The notes below the pieces were generated by a model. The model saw nothing but the letters and a program-made list of their open reading frames with translations. It had not been told where the DNA came from and did not search any database. Positions 28,186-37,346 of a DNA stretch of 64,000 bases are shown here, one piece after another. The DNA lies in the NCBI GenBank assembly GCA_028280305.1, contig JANQMC010000034.1, positions 248,001 to 312,000 of the forward strand, given 5' to 3'. This DNA comes from Pelagibius sp. Its GTDB lineage: Bacteria > Pseudomonadota > Alphaproteobacteria > Kiloniellales > Kiloniellaceae. Position numbers and translations under genes: made by a program. Positions within the stretch are counted from its first letter, which is position 1. Each line of letters begins with the position of its first letter.

Positions 28186-28416
28186 CTGAGTCATCTGCGC
28201 AATCTATACCTAAACGAATGAGATCGCCAACGCCAATTGCCAAGCCGCTCCCTCCCGTTGCGGGTTTAGGGCGGGTCGACTTGTCGTGCCAGGGTCCGGG
28301 ATTTGCAACTGGAGGTGCCCTGTTTGCCTTGGCTTTCGAGCTCATGCCTTCTCTGGCGGAGATGAGCGGAGGGGAATGAGGACGGTCGCGATTTCGCATT
28401 TCCGAGGCGAATCCAT

Positions 28417-28446
28417 TTGACATACAGTCTGTATACACTGGAGTAT
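28417..28446 (+). promoter_or_regulatory. Operon promoter with embedded GTATAC operator
   Basis: A perfect -35 hexamer TTGACA lies at 28417-28422. A weak -10 (GAGTAT, 28441-28446) follows after 18 bases. The second copy of TCTGTATAC (28428-28436) sits between them, an arrangement that suits repression by the divergent GntR protein. The -10 match is poor; the operator is the stronger part of the call. Confidence 0.5.
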
Positions 28447-28501
28447 CGCTGTTCCTACTTTTGAGATTTCACAACGAAGCGGCTTTTGGGGGCAGGTGTA
28501 G

Positions 28502-28906
28502 ATGAACGCTGCTGCGGCAGATCACAAACGTCCTGACGGCGGACGGCTGGAACTGGCGATCACGTTTCTCTACTACCGCGACCTTCCGGCGGCGATGCGT
28601 TTCTATGAAGACGTGATGGGTTTCACCCTGGCCATCGACCAGGGCTGGTCGAAAATCTATCGGATGGTCGGGCAGGCCCATGTCGGTCTGGTCGACGAAA
28701 CCCGGGGCATGCATCGCGCACATGACGTGAAGCCGGTTCAGCTTTGCATCCGCGTGCCTGATGTCGATGCTTGGCACGCCTACCTCGCGGCCTTGAACAT
28801 CGAAAGCCTGGGCAAGGTCTCCAGCAGCGAGCAGCTCGGCATCCGGGCTTTCGTCCTCGAGGATCCCGAAGGCTACCAGATAGAAGTGCAGTCCGCGCTG
28901 CCATGA
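28502..28906 (+). CDS. VOC-family (glyoxalase/dioxygenase fold) protein
   Basis: A 134-residue vicinal-oxygen-chelate fold protein. It has paired beta-alpha-beta modules, visible as LAITFLYYRDLPAAMRFYEDVMGF and VQLCIRVPDVDAWHAYLAAL, and ends LEDPEGYQIEVQ, the family's metal-ligand glutamate region. Members include glyoxalase I, dioxygenases, epimerases and resistance proteins, so the reaction cannot be named. It is the first gene of the GntR-controlled operon, and the ABC binding-protein gene follows after 60 bases. It may act on an intermediate of the cyclic-amide pathway. Confidence 0.85.
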   Translation: MNAAAADHKRPDGGRLELAITFLYYRDLPAAMRFYEDVMGFTLAIDQGWSKIYRMVGQAHVGLVDETRGMHRAHDVKPVQLCIRVPDVDAWHAYLAALNIESLGKVSSSEQLGIRAFVLEDPEGYQIEVQSALP

Positions 28907-28966
28907 GCCTGCGCCAAGAGCATGAGCTTGCGCCAAGAGAACGTCGATAACAGGGAGAAAAGACAG

Positions 28967-30535
28967 ATGACTGTATCGTTCAGAAGCCGGTCGAGCCGGC
29001 GTCTCCTCGCCAGTGCCTGCGCCGTGGCGGCGCTCCTGCCCGCTGCGGTTATGGCGGAGGGCAAATCGGTCACCATCGGACTGACCGCCGACCCCAGCCA
29101 CCTCTATCCGCTGGCGGGTGAGGAGCTGTCCTCGAACATCATGTACTACCATCTCTACGATCCGCTGGTGAAGCGGAGCGCCGACCTGTCCTTCGGCCCC
29201 GGCCTGGCGGAAAGCTGGGAGGTCGTGGACGACACCACCTGGCGCTTCAAGCTGCGTGAGGGCGTGACCTTCCATAACGGCAATGCCTTTACCGCCGACG
29301 ACGTGGTCTTCACGGTGGAACATGCCAGAAAGTCGATCCGGCCGGATCTGGTTGCGAATATCGCCGCTGTCAGCGCCGTCGATGATCTGACGGTGGAGAT
29401 CAAGACGCCTCAGCCATACGCCGTGCTGGCCATGGATCTGGCCGAGCTGCTGATCCTGGACCGGGAGTACACCACGGCCACCGGCGACGAGCAGATGGAC
29501 CTGAAACCGGTCGGCACCGGCCCCTACAAGCTGGGTGAGTGGATCAAGGAAGAAAAGCTGGTTCTGGAGGCTTTCGACGACTACTGGGCCGGCAAGGCGG
29601 GCATCGACACGGTGACTTTCCGCCCGATCACCAACCCGGCGACCCGCACGGCCGCCTTGCTGACCGGGGAAGTCGACGTCATTCAGGATCTCGCGGTGCG
29701 CGACGTGGAACGGGTAAAGCGCGACGGCAACTTCAAGGTTCTGACGCGCCCAAGCCTGCTGAACGTGGTTCTGGCAATGGACACCCGCGAGAAGTCGCCG
29801 ACCATCGATCTCGACAAGAATCCGATGACCGATCAGCGGGTGCGGGAAGCCATTGCGCGCTCTATCGACACCGATGCGATCAACAAGATCGTCATGAACG
29901 GCCTGGCCAGCCCGAGCACCCAATACGTGCCGTCGTCCCACCTCGGTTATGTCGAGGGGATGAACTTCCGGGAGATGTATCCCCACGACATTGAGAAAGC
30001 CAAGGCGCTGATGGCCGACGCCGGCTATGCCGACGGCTTCACCATGACGCTGGATGCCACCAATAACCGCTATGTGAATGACGCCCAGATCGCCCAGGCT
30101 CTGGCTTCGATGCTCGCCAAGATCAATGTCGATCTGCAGCTCAACATCATGCCGAAATCCAATTTCTGGGGTTATATCCGGGTCCCGACGGAGCAATCCA
30201 GTTTCATCATGAGCGGCTGGGACGTGCCTTCGGGTGACGCCGGCTCGATGTACGGCGCCCTGTTTTATACGCGCGACAAGAAAGAGGGCTACGGTCAGGT
30301 CAACCGTGGCAGCTACTCGAACCCGGCGGTCGATGCCTTGGTCGACAAGGCGGACAGCACGTCGAAAATCGAGGAGCGCGACGGCTATCTTCAGGAAGCA
30401 ACGAAGATCCTGATGCAGGACATTCCGATGATTCCCGTACACTACGAGCAGGATATCTACGCCGTGCGCAACGGCGTGACCCTGGAGCCGCGGGTGGACA
30501 AGTTCCTTTGGGCCTACGAGATGGACGTCGACTGA
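28967..30535 (+). CDS. ABC transporter substrate-binding protein, family 5 (Dpp type)
   Basis: A 522-residue periplasmic binding protein of the peptide/nickel/opine family. The ATG at 28967 follows AGGGAG and opens directly into a signal peptide (SRRLLASACAVAALLPAAVMA). An in-frame ATG at 28922 would bury the signal and is rejected. Family stretches include AESWEVVDDTTWRFKLREGV, NGNAFTADDVVFTVEHA and GTGPYKLGEW. It supplies the permease and ATPase genes that follow. A strong hairpin lies between it and the first permease. Confidence 0.92.
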   Translation: MTVSFRSRSSRRLLASACAVAALLPAAVMAEGKSVTIGLTADPSHLYPLAGEELSSNIMYYHLYDPLVKRSADLSFGPGLAESWEVVDDTTWRFKLREGVTFHNGNAFTADDVVFTVEHARKSIRPDLVANIAAVSAVDDLTVEIKTPQPYAVLAMDLAELLILDREYTTATGDEQMDLKPVGTGPYKLGEWIKEEKLVLEAFDDYWAGKAGIDTVTFRPITNPATRTAALLTGEVDVIQDLAVRDVERVKRDGNFKVLTRPSLLNVVLAMDTREKSPTIDLDKNPMTDQRVREAIARSIDTDAINKIVMNGLASPSTQYVPSSHLGYVEGMNFREMYPHDIEKAKALMADAGYADGFTMTLDATNNRYVNDAQIAQALASMLAKINVDLQLNIMPKSNFWGYIRVPTEQSSFIMSGWDVPSGDAGSMYGALFYTRDKKEGYGQVNRGSYSNPAVDALVDKADSTSKIEERDGYLQEATKILMQDIPMIPVHYEQDIYAVRNGVTLEPRVDKFLWAYEMDVD

Positions 30536-30553
30536 CTGCGTCCGACGTTCAGT

Positions 30554-30586
30554 GCGGCACGGCGCTTCACGGGAGCGCCGTGCCGC
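30554..30586 (+). promoter_or_regulatory. Stem-loop between binding-protein and permease genes
   Basis: A perfect 13-base-pair stem (arms 30554-30566 and 30574-30586, GCGGCACGGCGCT and its complement) closes a seven-base loop. No run of T follows, so it is unlikely to be a full terminator. Hairpins here commonly protect the binding-protein mRNA and lower permease expression. Confidence 0.75.
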
Positions 30587-30626
30587 TCTACCCTAATCCC
30601 CCATTCCTTAGCGTCGTGTTGTCCAG

Positions 30627-31592
30627 ATGATCGGTTATCTGCTGAAACGGCTGATCCAGATGACCATCGTTCTCTGGGTCGTCTCGGTCATTGTCTTCCT
30701 GATGATGAGCTTCACCGGTGATCCTGTCTTCATGGTGGTGCCCATCGATGCCACCGATGCCGAGATCGCCCAGGCGCGCCGGATCCTCGGTCTCGATCAG
30801 TCGCTCTTCGTGCAATACGCCAGGTTTCTGGCCAGCCTTGTCGAGGGCGACTTCGGACGTTCCTACGTCTTTCGCCAGCCGGCGCTCGATCTGATTCTGG
30901 AGCGTATGCCGGCCACCATCGAAATGGTGGTGGTGGCGATGGTCTTCGCCATTCTCGTCTCGATCCCGCTGGGGGTCTATGCCGGCGCCAATCCGCAAAG
31001 CCGGGTCAGCAAGGTCATCATGGCCGGATCGTTGCTCGGTATATCGCTGCCCGGCTTCTGGGTCGGCATGATGCTGATCTATCTGCTGGCGGTGCAGTGG
31101 GGTTTCTTTCCATCGTCCGGGCGTGGCGACACGGTCGAATTCCTCGGCATGCGCATCAGTCTGCTGACTGCCGACGGCTGGCAGCACATCATTCTGCCGG
31201 CATTCACCTTATCTTTGGCGACCATGGCGATTATCCTGCGCATTACACGCGCTGGAATGATGGAGGTGGGCCGTCAGGATTACATGAAGTTCGCCCGCGC
31301 CAAGGGGGCCACACCGCGCGACGTGCTCTACCGCCACGGCTTGAAAAACGCATTGATCCCCGTGGTGACGATCTTTGGGTTGCAGCTCGGCGATCTGATC
31401 GCCTTTGCGACCATCACCGAGACGATCTTCTCCTGGCCGGGAATGGGCAAGCTGCTGATTGACTCGATCTATCGCGCCGACCGGCCGGTCATCGTCGTTT
31501 ACCTGATGCTGGTGGCGCTGATCTTCGTCGTCATCAACTTCCTGGTCGATCTGCTCTATACGCTGATCGACCCCCGCATCACGTTGAAATGA
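30627..31592 (+). CDS. ABC transporter permease (DppB type)
   Basis: A 321-residue inner-membrane subunit of a Dpp/Opp-type importer. It has the N-terminal helix LLKRLIQMTIVLWVVSVIVFLMM and further helices. The permease-ATPase coupling loop is GRQDYMKFARAKGATPRDVLYRHGLKNALIP (near residues 215-245). It is 91 bases after the binding-protein stop and overlaps the next permease by four bases. Confidence 0.93.
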   Translation: MIGYLLKRLIQMTIVLWVVSVIVFLMMSFTGDPVFMVVPIDATDAEIAQARRILGLDQSLFVQYARFLASLVEGDFGRSYVFRQPALDLILERMPATIEMVVVAMVFAILVSIPLGVYAGANPQSRVSKVIMAGSLLGISLPGFWVGMMLIYLLAVQWGFFPSSGRGDTVEFLGMRISLLTADGWQHIILPAFTLSLATMAIILRITRAGMMEVGRQDYMKFARAKGATPRDVLYRHGLKNALIPVVTIFGLQLGDLIAFATITETIFSWPGMGKLLIDSIYRADRPVIVVYLMLVALIFVVINFLVDLLYTLIDPRITLK

Positions 31593-32473
31593 GGCGCCGG
31601 ATGCAGGGATTTCTGAGATCGGAATTTTTCTTCAACTACCGCCGCAGCGCCTCGGCGATCATCGGCAGCGCGCTGATGCTGATCTTCGCCGTCTATGTCG
31701 CCTTTGGGCCCTGGCTGGTGGCGCAGAATCCGCACGACATTGCCTCTCTGGAGCTGCTGGACAGCTTCAAGCCGCCGGTCTGGTTGCCGGGCGGCGACCC
31801 GCGCTATCCCTTGGGTACCGACGGGCAGGGCCGCGATATGCTGGCAAGCATCGTTTACGGTGCGCGCATCTCGGTGATGATCGGCGTGGTGGCGATGCTG
31901 TGTTCCTGTTTCATCGGTACCGCGCTGGGCCTGCTCGCCGGGTTCTATCGCGGGGCCATCGACTCCTTCATCATGCGGGTCGCCGATATCCAGCTTTCCT
32001 TCCCCTCGATTCTGATTGCGCTTTTCCTGATGTCGGCCGTCGGCACCGGCATCGACAAGGTGCTGATCGCCCTGACGGCGGTGGGCTGGGTGGTTTATGC
32101 CCGAACCGTGCGGGGCTCGACCTTGAGCGAGATCGAGAAGGAGTACGTCCAGGCGGCGCGGGTCGCCGGTCTTCCAGACCGCAAGATCATCCTGAAGCAC
32201 GTTTTGCCGAACGTCCTCACACCGCTGATCGTCATCGCCACTATACAGGTGGGCACCTTTGTTCTGATCGAGGCGTCGCTCAGCTTCCTTGGTGTCGGCG
32301 TGCCGATCACCCAGCCTTCGCTCGGCCTGCTGGTGAAGAACGGTTTCGACGTGCTGTTCAGCGGCCTCTGGTGGACCTCGGCTTTTCCCGGTCTGGCGAT
32401 CATGATGCTGGTCTTCGGCATCAACCTCTTCGGTGATTTCCTGCGCGACGAACTGAATCCGAGGCTGAAGTGA
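31589..32473 (+). CDS. ABC transporter permease (DppC type)
   Basis: A 294-residue partner permease with the DppC N-terminal domain (NPHDIASLELLDSFKPPVWL, then the typical YPLGTDGQGRDMLASIVYGAR near residue 75). Its coupling loop is EIEKEYVQAARVAGLPDRKIILKHVLPN. The start overlaps the stop of the DppB-type gene and its stop overlaps the start of the first ATPase. This indicates stoichiometric, coupled translation of the complex. Confidence 0.93.
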   Translation: MRRRMQGFLRSEFFFNYRRSASAIIGSALMLIFAVYVAFGPWLVAQNPHDIASLELLDSFKPPVWLPGGDPRYPLGTDGQGRDMLASIVYGARISVMIGVVAMLCSCFIGTALGLLAGFYRGAIDSFIMRVADIQLSFPSILIALFLMSAVGTGIDKVLIALTAVGWVVYARTVRGSTLSEIEKEYVQAARVAGLPDRKIILKHVLPNVLTPLIVIATIQVGTFVLIEASLSFLGVGVPITQPSLGLLVKNGFDVLFSGLWWTSAFPGLAIMMLVFGINLFGDFLRDELNPRLK

Positions 32474-33462
32474 GCGCGGAAAAGACAGCCCTGCTGGATG
32501 TGCGCGGACTCGAGACCCGCTTTTATACCTTCGCCGGTGTGGTGAATGCCGTCGACGGCGTCAGCTTCACGGTCGGGCGCGGCGAAATCCTGGGTCTGGT
32601 CGGCGAAAGCGGCGGCGGCAAGTCAGTGATCGGCTTTTCGATCCTCGGCCTGATCGACAGTCCCGGCAAGGTCGACGGCGGCCAGATACTCTTCGATGGT
32701 GACGATCTGGCCCGTAAGTCAGAGAGTGAGCTGCAGGGTATTCGAGGGCGCGATATTGCGATGGTGTTCCAGGATCCCATGACCTCGCTCAATCCTCTGC
32801 AGACCATAGGGCAGCAGATGGACGAGATGCTGCGGCTGCACAGCAAGCTCGATGCCCGGGCCCGCCGCGCGCGCTGCATCGAGATGTTGAACGACGTCGG
32901 CATCTCGGAAGCCGAGCGCCGTCTTAAGAACTATCCGCACCAGTTCTCCGGCGGTATGCGCCAGCGGGTGGTCATCGCCATTGCGATGATTGCGGGGCCG
33001 CGCCTCATCATTGCCGACGAGCCGACAACGGCCCTGGACGTGACCATCCAGTCGCAGATCCTCAAGCTGATGCGCCGCCAGGTGCGGGAGCGCGATGCCT
33101 CGATGATCCTCATTACCCACGATCTCGCGGTCGTCTCGCAGATGGCCGACCAGATCGTTGTGCTCTATTGCGGAAGGGTAGTGGAACAGGGCCCGAAGGA
33201 GGCCCTGATCCGCAAGCCCGCCCATCCCTATACCCAGGGCCTGCTCGGCTCGATTCCCAAGCTGCACGGCCGCCAGCCGCGGCTGACGCAGATCCCCGGC
33301 GCGGTGCCCGATGTGCGCAATCTGCCCAAGGGTTGCAACTTCCGGGAACGCTGCCCCTTCGCCCAGGCCCGCTGCGCGGAGGAGGAACCGCTGCCGCATC
33401 CCCTGACCGGGGAGCGTTCGGTCGCCTGTCATTTTCCGCTGGAAGAGGGGAGCAAGCCGTGA
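32470..33462 (+). CDS. ABC transporter ATP-binding protein (DppD type)
   Basis: A 330-residue ATPase starting with GTG at 32470, overlapping the permease stop. It has Walker A GESGGGKSV (near residue 42), Q-loop FQDPMTSLNPLQTIGQQ, signature FSGGMRQRVVIAIAM, Walker B LIIADEPTTALD and H-loop ITHDLAVV. The C-terminal oligopeptide-transporter extension has cysteines (GCNFRERCPFAQARCAEEE) of the kind that binds an iron-sulfur cluster in some DppD/DppF proteins. Confidence 0.93.
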   Translation: MSAEKTALLDVRGLETRFYTFAGVVNAVDGVSFTVGRGEILGLVGESGGGKSVIGFSILGLIDSPGKVDGGQILFDGDDLARKSESELQGIRGRDIAMVFQDPMTSLNPLQTIGQQMDEMLRLHSKLDARARRARCIEMLNDVGISEAERRLKNYPHQFSGGMRQRVVIAIAMIAGPRLIIADEPTTALDVTIQSQILKLMRRQVRERDASMILITHDLAVVSQMADQIVVLYCGRVVEQGPKEALIRKPAHPYTQGLLGSIPKLHGRQPRLTQIPGAVPDVRNLPKGCNFRERCPFAQARCAEEEPLPHPLTGERSVACHFPLEEGSKP

Positions 33463-34466
33463 CCGCTTTCCTGGAAGTTGAGAATCTGGAACAGCGTTTC
33501 GATGTCAGCGGCGGGCCGCTTGACAGGCTGCGCTTTGAAAACGGCCTGCCGACACTGGCGCGACGCATCGTTCATGCGGTCAACGGCGTGAGCTTCCAGA
33601 TCGAACGCGGCGAGGTTCTGGGCCTGGTCGGTGAAAGCGGCTGCGGCAAGTCCACCGTCGCCAAGACCATCGCCCGCATCTACAAGCCGACGGGTGGTGC
33701 CATCCGCATCGAGGGTGAAGACATCTCCCAGCACGACTATCGCCGCATGCTGCCGGTAAGGCGCAAGCTGCAGATGATCTTTCAGGACCCCTTCGCTTCC
33801 CTCAATCCGCGCCAGCGGGTGCGCAACATCATCATGGAGCCGATGCTGCAACACGCCGATCCCGGTGACAGCTCGGTGGCGCAGCGGGCGATCGAGCTGC
33901 TGGCCCGTGTCGGGCTGCGTCCGGAGCATGGAGACCGCTATCCGCACCAGTTTTCCGGCGGGCAACGCCAGCGCATCGGCATCGCCCGCGCGCTCTCAGT
34001 GAACCCGCAACTGGTGATCGCCGACGAGCCGGTCTCGGCCCTGGATGTCTCGATCCAGGCGCAGATCCTCAATCTGATGATGGACCTGCGCGACGAGTTC
34101 GGCCTGTCTTACCTCTTCATCACCCACGACCTCTCGGTCGTGCGCCATATCAGCGACCGGATCGGCGTCATGTATCTCGGCTTCATGGTGGAAACCGCGC
34201 CCCGCGATGCGCTGTTCGAATCGCCGCAGCATCCCTATACCCGCGCCTTGCTGTCGGCAGCCCCGGCCATCGATCCGGACCCGGAGGCTGAAGAGGAGAT
34301 CGAGCTGAGGGGTGAGGTGCCCAATGCCTTCGAACTGCCGAGCGGCTGCTGCTTTCGCACCCGCTGTCCCTTTGCTTTCGATCGCTGTGCGCAGGAGCGC
34401 CCGGTGCTGAAAGAGGCGGCGAGCGGACACCAGGTCGCCTGTCACCTGATGGACGGAGAAAGCTGA
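33459..34466 (+). CDS. ABC transporter ATP-binding protein (DppF type)
   Basis: The second ATPase, about 335 residues, starts with GTG at 33459 inside the DppD-type stop; GGAAGAGGGGAG lies just upstream. It has Walker A GESGCGKSTVAKTIARIY, Q-loop FQDPFASLNPRQRV, signature FSGGQRQRIGIARAL, Walker B LVIADEPVSALD and a cysteine-bearing C terminus (GCCFRTRCPFAFDRC). A longer frame to the left is only overlap with DppD. It completes the importer. Confidence 0.93.
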   Translation: MTAFLEVENLEQRFDVSGGPLDRLRFENGLPTLARRIVHAVNGVSFQIERGEVLGLVGESGCGKSTVAKTIARIYKPTGGAIRIEGEDISQHDYRRMLPVRRKLQMIFQDPFASLNPRQRVRNIIMEPMLQHADPGDSSVAQRAIELLARVGLRPEHGDRYPHQFSGGQRQRIGIARALSVNPQLVIADEPVSALDVSIQAQILNLMMDLRDEFGLSYLFITHDLSVVRHISDRIGVMYLGFMVETAPRDALFESPQHPYTRALLSAAPAIDPDPEAEEEIELRGEVPNAFELPSGCCFRTRCPFAFDRCAQERPVLKEAASGHQVACHLMDGES

Positions 34467-35899
34467 TGGCCCATACGAGAATCCTGCAGGCAAGGCTGCG
34501 ACTGGATGATCCCCACAACTGTACCGATGTGAATGATACCCTGACGGTGCTGGAAGCGCTCTATGACGCGTTGGTGCGGCGCGATGAAACCGCTGGTTTC
34601 GCGCCGGCCCTGGCGACCGGCTGGGAGGTGTCGGCGGAGGGGCGGGTCTGGCTTTTTCATCTGCGCGACGGCGTGCGTTTTCATGACGGCGCGCCCTTGG
34701 ATGCCGGGGCGGTCATCGCCTCCCTGACCCGCATGGCGCGGCCCGACATGGGGGTGACGCTCGGCGCGCCGGGCGTCTACTCGCAGTATCTGACCGGGGC
34801 GGCCTTCGAGGCCCCGACACCCAGCAGCGTCCGCATCGTGCTGGCCGAGCCCATGGCGGATCTGCTCGATCTGCTGGTCTACGGCTACATCGTCGCCCCC
34901 TCGGTGCTGGACAACCCGCTGGCCCGGCCCTGCGGGACCGGACCTTACATCTTTGAGCGTGCCGGCGAGGACTTTTGCCGGGCGCGCGCCAACGCCGATC
35001 ATTTCGATGGTCCGCCCTCTCATGAGGGAATCGAGTGGCGCAAGATCACGTCGGCCGAGGATCGGCTCGCTGCCCTGGAGAATGGGAAGGCCGAGGTGGC
35101 GAACACCCTGCCTTCTGGCGTCGACCCGGCAGGGGCGACGGCGCAGACCTATTTGTCGCCCACGACCATCATCTATCTGTTCAACGCGGCCTCGGGCCCA
35201 CTTCGAGACGGCCGGATACGCCGCGCGCTCAATCTGGCTTTGGATCGCGCGGCCCTGGTCGACGATGTGCTGGGCGGCGCCGGCGCGCCGCTCTACGGGT
35301 TTCTCAGTCCGGCTCATGTGGGCTATCGAGCTGAGGATCATCCAGCGCCGCGCCCCGAGGAAGCCCGCGCCCTGCTGCGGGAGGCTGGAGTCGAAGGCGG
35401 CCTTACGCTCGATGTCGATTGCCCGACCAGCCTGCCCAACGAAGCGGAAGCCTTGACCGCCGCCATTGCGGCGCAGCTCGCGCCTTTTGGCGTGACCCTG
35501 AAAGTGAAGATCCATGAAGACCGGGAGGCTTATGCCCATCGGGTCAGGCGCAGCGAGATCGCCGATCTCTGTGTGTTCGATTCCAGCCCTCTCAGCACCT
35601 TCCGGGTCCTCTGCGAAAAGATCGACTCGCGCGTTCAAGGGTCCTGGTGGCTCGGCTATGCCAATCCGGCGGTCGAGAAGCTGATCGACAAGGCCCGGGT
35701 CACGATCGGCGACACAGCCAGAGAAAAGATCTTTCGCGAGTGTCACGGTTTGCTCCGCGAGGACCCGCCCTGGCTGTTCGTCTATAACCATTTGCGACGG
35801 GTGGCGCTTCGCGGCCGGCACCCGGACTGGCGGATGCGCCGCGACGGCGTGTTGGACGTGCGCGGGCTGCCTCGTATCGAGGGGGCTGGCGATGGCTGA
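34466..35899 (+). CDS. Family-5 solute-binding-protein homologue without signal peptide
   Basis: A 477-residue homologue of Dpp-type binding proteins: LEALYDALVRRDE, ALATGWEVSAEGRVWLFHLR, DGVRFHDGAPLDAGAVIASL and CGTGPYIFERAGEDF are all family stretches. The ATG at 34466 overlaps the DppF-type stop by one base and opens MAHTRILQARLRLDDPHN, directly into the mature fold. There is no hydrophobic or Tat leader and no room for one. The product should be cytoplasmic unless exported unconventionally. It is the second binding-protein homologue of the operon; the first, at 28967, has a normal signal. Its stop overlaps the amidohydrolase start by eight bases. Confidence 0.85.
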   Translation: MAHTRILQARLRLDDPHNCTDVNDTLTVLEALYDALVRRDETAGFAPALATGWEVSAEGRVWLFHLRDGVRFHDGAPLDAGAVIASLTRMARPDMGVTLGAPGVYSQYLTGAAFEAPTPSSVRIVLAEPMADLLDLLVYGYIVAPSVLDNPLARPCGTGPYIFERAGEDFCRARANADHFDGPPSHEGIEWRKITSAEDRLAALENGKAEVANTLPSGVDPAGATAQTYLSPTTIIYLFNAASGPLRDGRIRRALNLALDRAALVDDVLGGAGAPLYGFLSPAHVGYRAEDHPAPRPEEARALLREAGVEGGLTLDVDCPTSLPNEAEALTAAIAAQLAPFGVTLKVKIHEDREAYAHRVRRSEIADLCVFDSSPLSTFRVLCEKIDSRVQGSWWLGYANPAVEKLIDKARVTIGDTAREKIFRECHGLLREDPPWLFVYNHLRRVALRGRHPDWRMRRDGVLDVRGLPRIEGAGDG

Positions 35900-37331
35900 T
35901 CTGATCATTTCGGGCGGCGTCGTTATCCCTATGGACCTGGCACGCCGTGTCATCGAGGACGGAGCGGTGGCGATCGCCGGCGACCATATCGTTGCCGTGG
36001 GTCCAACCGCCGAGGTTCTGGCCGCGCATCAAGCGCCGCGCACCATCGATGCCGCGCGCAAACTGGTGCTGCCCGGGCTGATCGACGTTCACGCCCATGC
36101 CGGCCACGGACTCATCAAGTCCATGGGCGCGGCGCAGCCCGGTGCCTGGGAAGCGCTCTGCGGAGAGGTCTACACCACCGGCTCGACGCCCGCCTTCTGG
36201 CGCGCCGAGGCCGAACTGGCCGCGCTGGAGCGTCTGCGCTTCGGCGTCACCACCGGCGTATCGCTGTTGGGCGGCGGCGACACGGTCATGCGCTCCGACG
36301 ATCCGGCCCATGCGGCTGCGCACTGCGAGGGCGTGCTCGCCGTAGGCACCCGTGACGTTCTGGCGATCGGGTCCACGCGCCCGCCGCACCCCAGGACCTA
36401 CGCCGACTGGAAGGGCGACCAACGGAAAGACAAGCCGGTGGATTTCGAAACCCAGTTTGCCACGACGGCACAGGTGGTTGCCGACTGGCACGACAGCCAT
36501 GACCGGCGCATCTCCGTTGCTCTTTTGACCCCGGTGCTGCGCAACGAACATGTCGGCGAACTCGGCCCGACGCTGATGGAAGAGGCGATGGAGCAGACCC
36601 GGCGTGTCCGCCGTCTGTCCCGCGACACTGGGACGATCTTCACTCAGGACGGCCATTGGCGCGGCTCGGTGGAGCGGGCGCAGGCCATGGGAATTCTCGG
36701 CCCGGATGCCCTGTTGAGCCATGCCATCGATCTCAGCGAGGCGGAGATCGCGCTTTGTGCCGAGACCGACACCAAGATCGCCCATAACCCCAGCGCCATC
36801 GCCTCGGTCATGGGCCGCTGTCCGGTAACGGAATTGATGGACGCGGGTGTGACGGTCGCGCTGGGCTCCGACGCCACGGCGCCCGACCGTTCGGGGGACA
36901 TGTTCCGTCATATGCAGCAGTGCATGCACTACCACCGCACCCATTTCCGCGATCCCGACATCCTGCCGCCGGGCCAGGTGCTGGCGATGGCCACCATCGA
37001 TGGCGCCCGCGCCTTGGGCATGGAAAATGAAATCGGCTCGCTGGAACCGGGGAAGAAGGCAGACCTTCTGCTGCTCGACTTGGCCAGCCCGCACCTCTAT
37101 CCGCTCAACATGCCGGCCTATCGCGCCGTCTGCTTTGCCAACGGCAATGACGTGCACAGCGTCATCGTCAACGGTGAGGTGGTTTTGGAAGAGCGGCGTG
37201 CGGTTAAGGTCGATGAAACCGCCGTGCTGGAAGCGGCACAGATTGAATGCGAGCGCATGATCGCGCGGACGGGTTCGGCCGGCTTGCTCGCCATGCCGGC
37301 TGACTTTTTCGGCCAGCCGCACCGACGTTAA
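35892..37331 (+). CDS. Amidohydrolase-superfamily deaminase/hydrolase
   Basis: A 479-residue metal-dependent hydrolase of the TRZ/ATZ/guanine-deaminase branch. It has the N-terminal composite beta domain (DLIISGGVVIPMDLARRV), metal-binding HxH in LIDVHAHAGHGLIKS (near residue 65), a later histidine region (LLSHAIDLSEAE; IAHNPSAI) and the catalytic Asp in VALGSDATAP. It ends with GSLEPGKKADLLLLD. Members deaminate or dechlorinate nitrogen heterocycles or hydrolyse cyclic amides. Alongside a dihydropyrimidinase it probably performs another step on the imported ring compound. Substrate unknown. Confidence 0.88.
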   Translation: MADLIISGGVVIPMDLARRVIEDGAVAIAGDHIVAVGPTAEVLAAHQAPRTIDAARKLVLPGLIDVHAHAGHGLIKSMGAAQPGAWEALCGEVYTTGSTPAFWRAEAELAALERLRFGVTTGVSLLGGGDTVMRSDDPAHAAAHCEGVLAVGTRDVLAIGSTRPPHPRTYADWKGDQRKDKPVDFETQFATTAQVVADWHDSHDRRISVALLTPVLRNEHVGELGPTLMEEAMEQTRRVRRLSRDTGTIFTQDGHWRGSVERAQAMGILGPDALLSHAIDLSEAEIALCAETDTKIAHNPSAIASVMGRCPVTELMDAGVTVALGSDATAPDRSGDMFRHMQQCMHYHRTHFRDPDILPPGQVLAMATIDGARALGMENEIGSLEPGKKADLLLLDLASPHLYPLNMPAYRAVCFANGNDVHSVIVNGEVVLEERRAVKVDETAVLEAAQIECERMIARTGSAGLLAMPADFFGQPHRR

Positions 37332-37346
37332 ACAGGGAAAGATCGA

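Larger units (their letters stand above)
28125..28501. other. Divergent regulatory region of the cyclic-amide operon
   Basis: These 377 bases separate the GntR regulator and the VOC gene. They hold two GTATAC-centred operator candidates near either end and a perfect -35 hexamer before the rightward operon. The middle (28200-28410) shows no gene I can support. Confidence 0.5.

Noticed and set aside
28469-30442. A 657-codon open frame on the minus strand opposite the Dpp-type binding protein
   Set aside because: The plus strand encodes an unmistakable signal-bearing binding protein here; the antisense translation has no recognisable domain.
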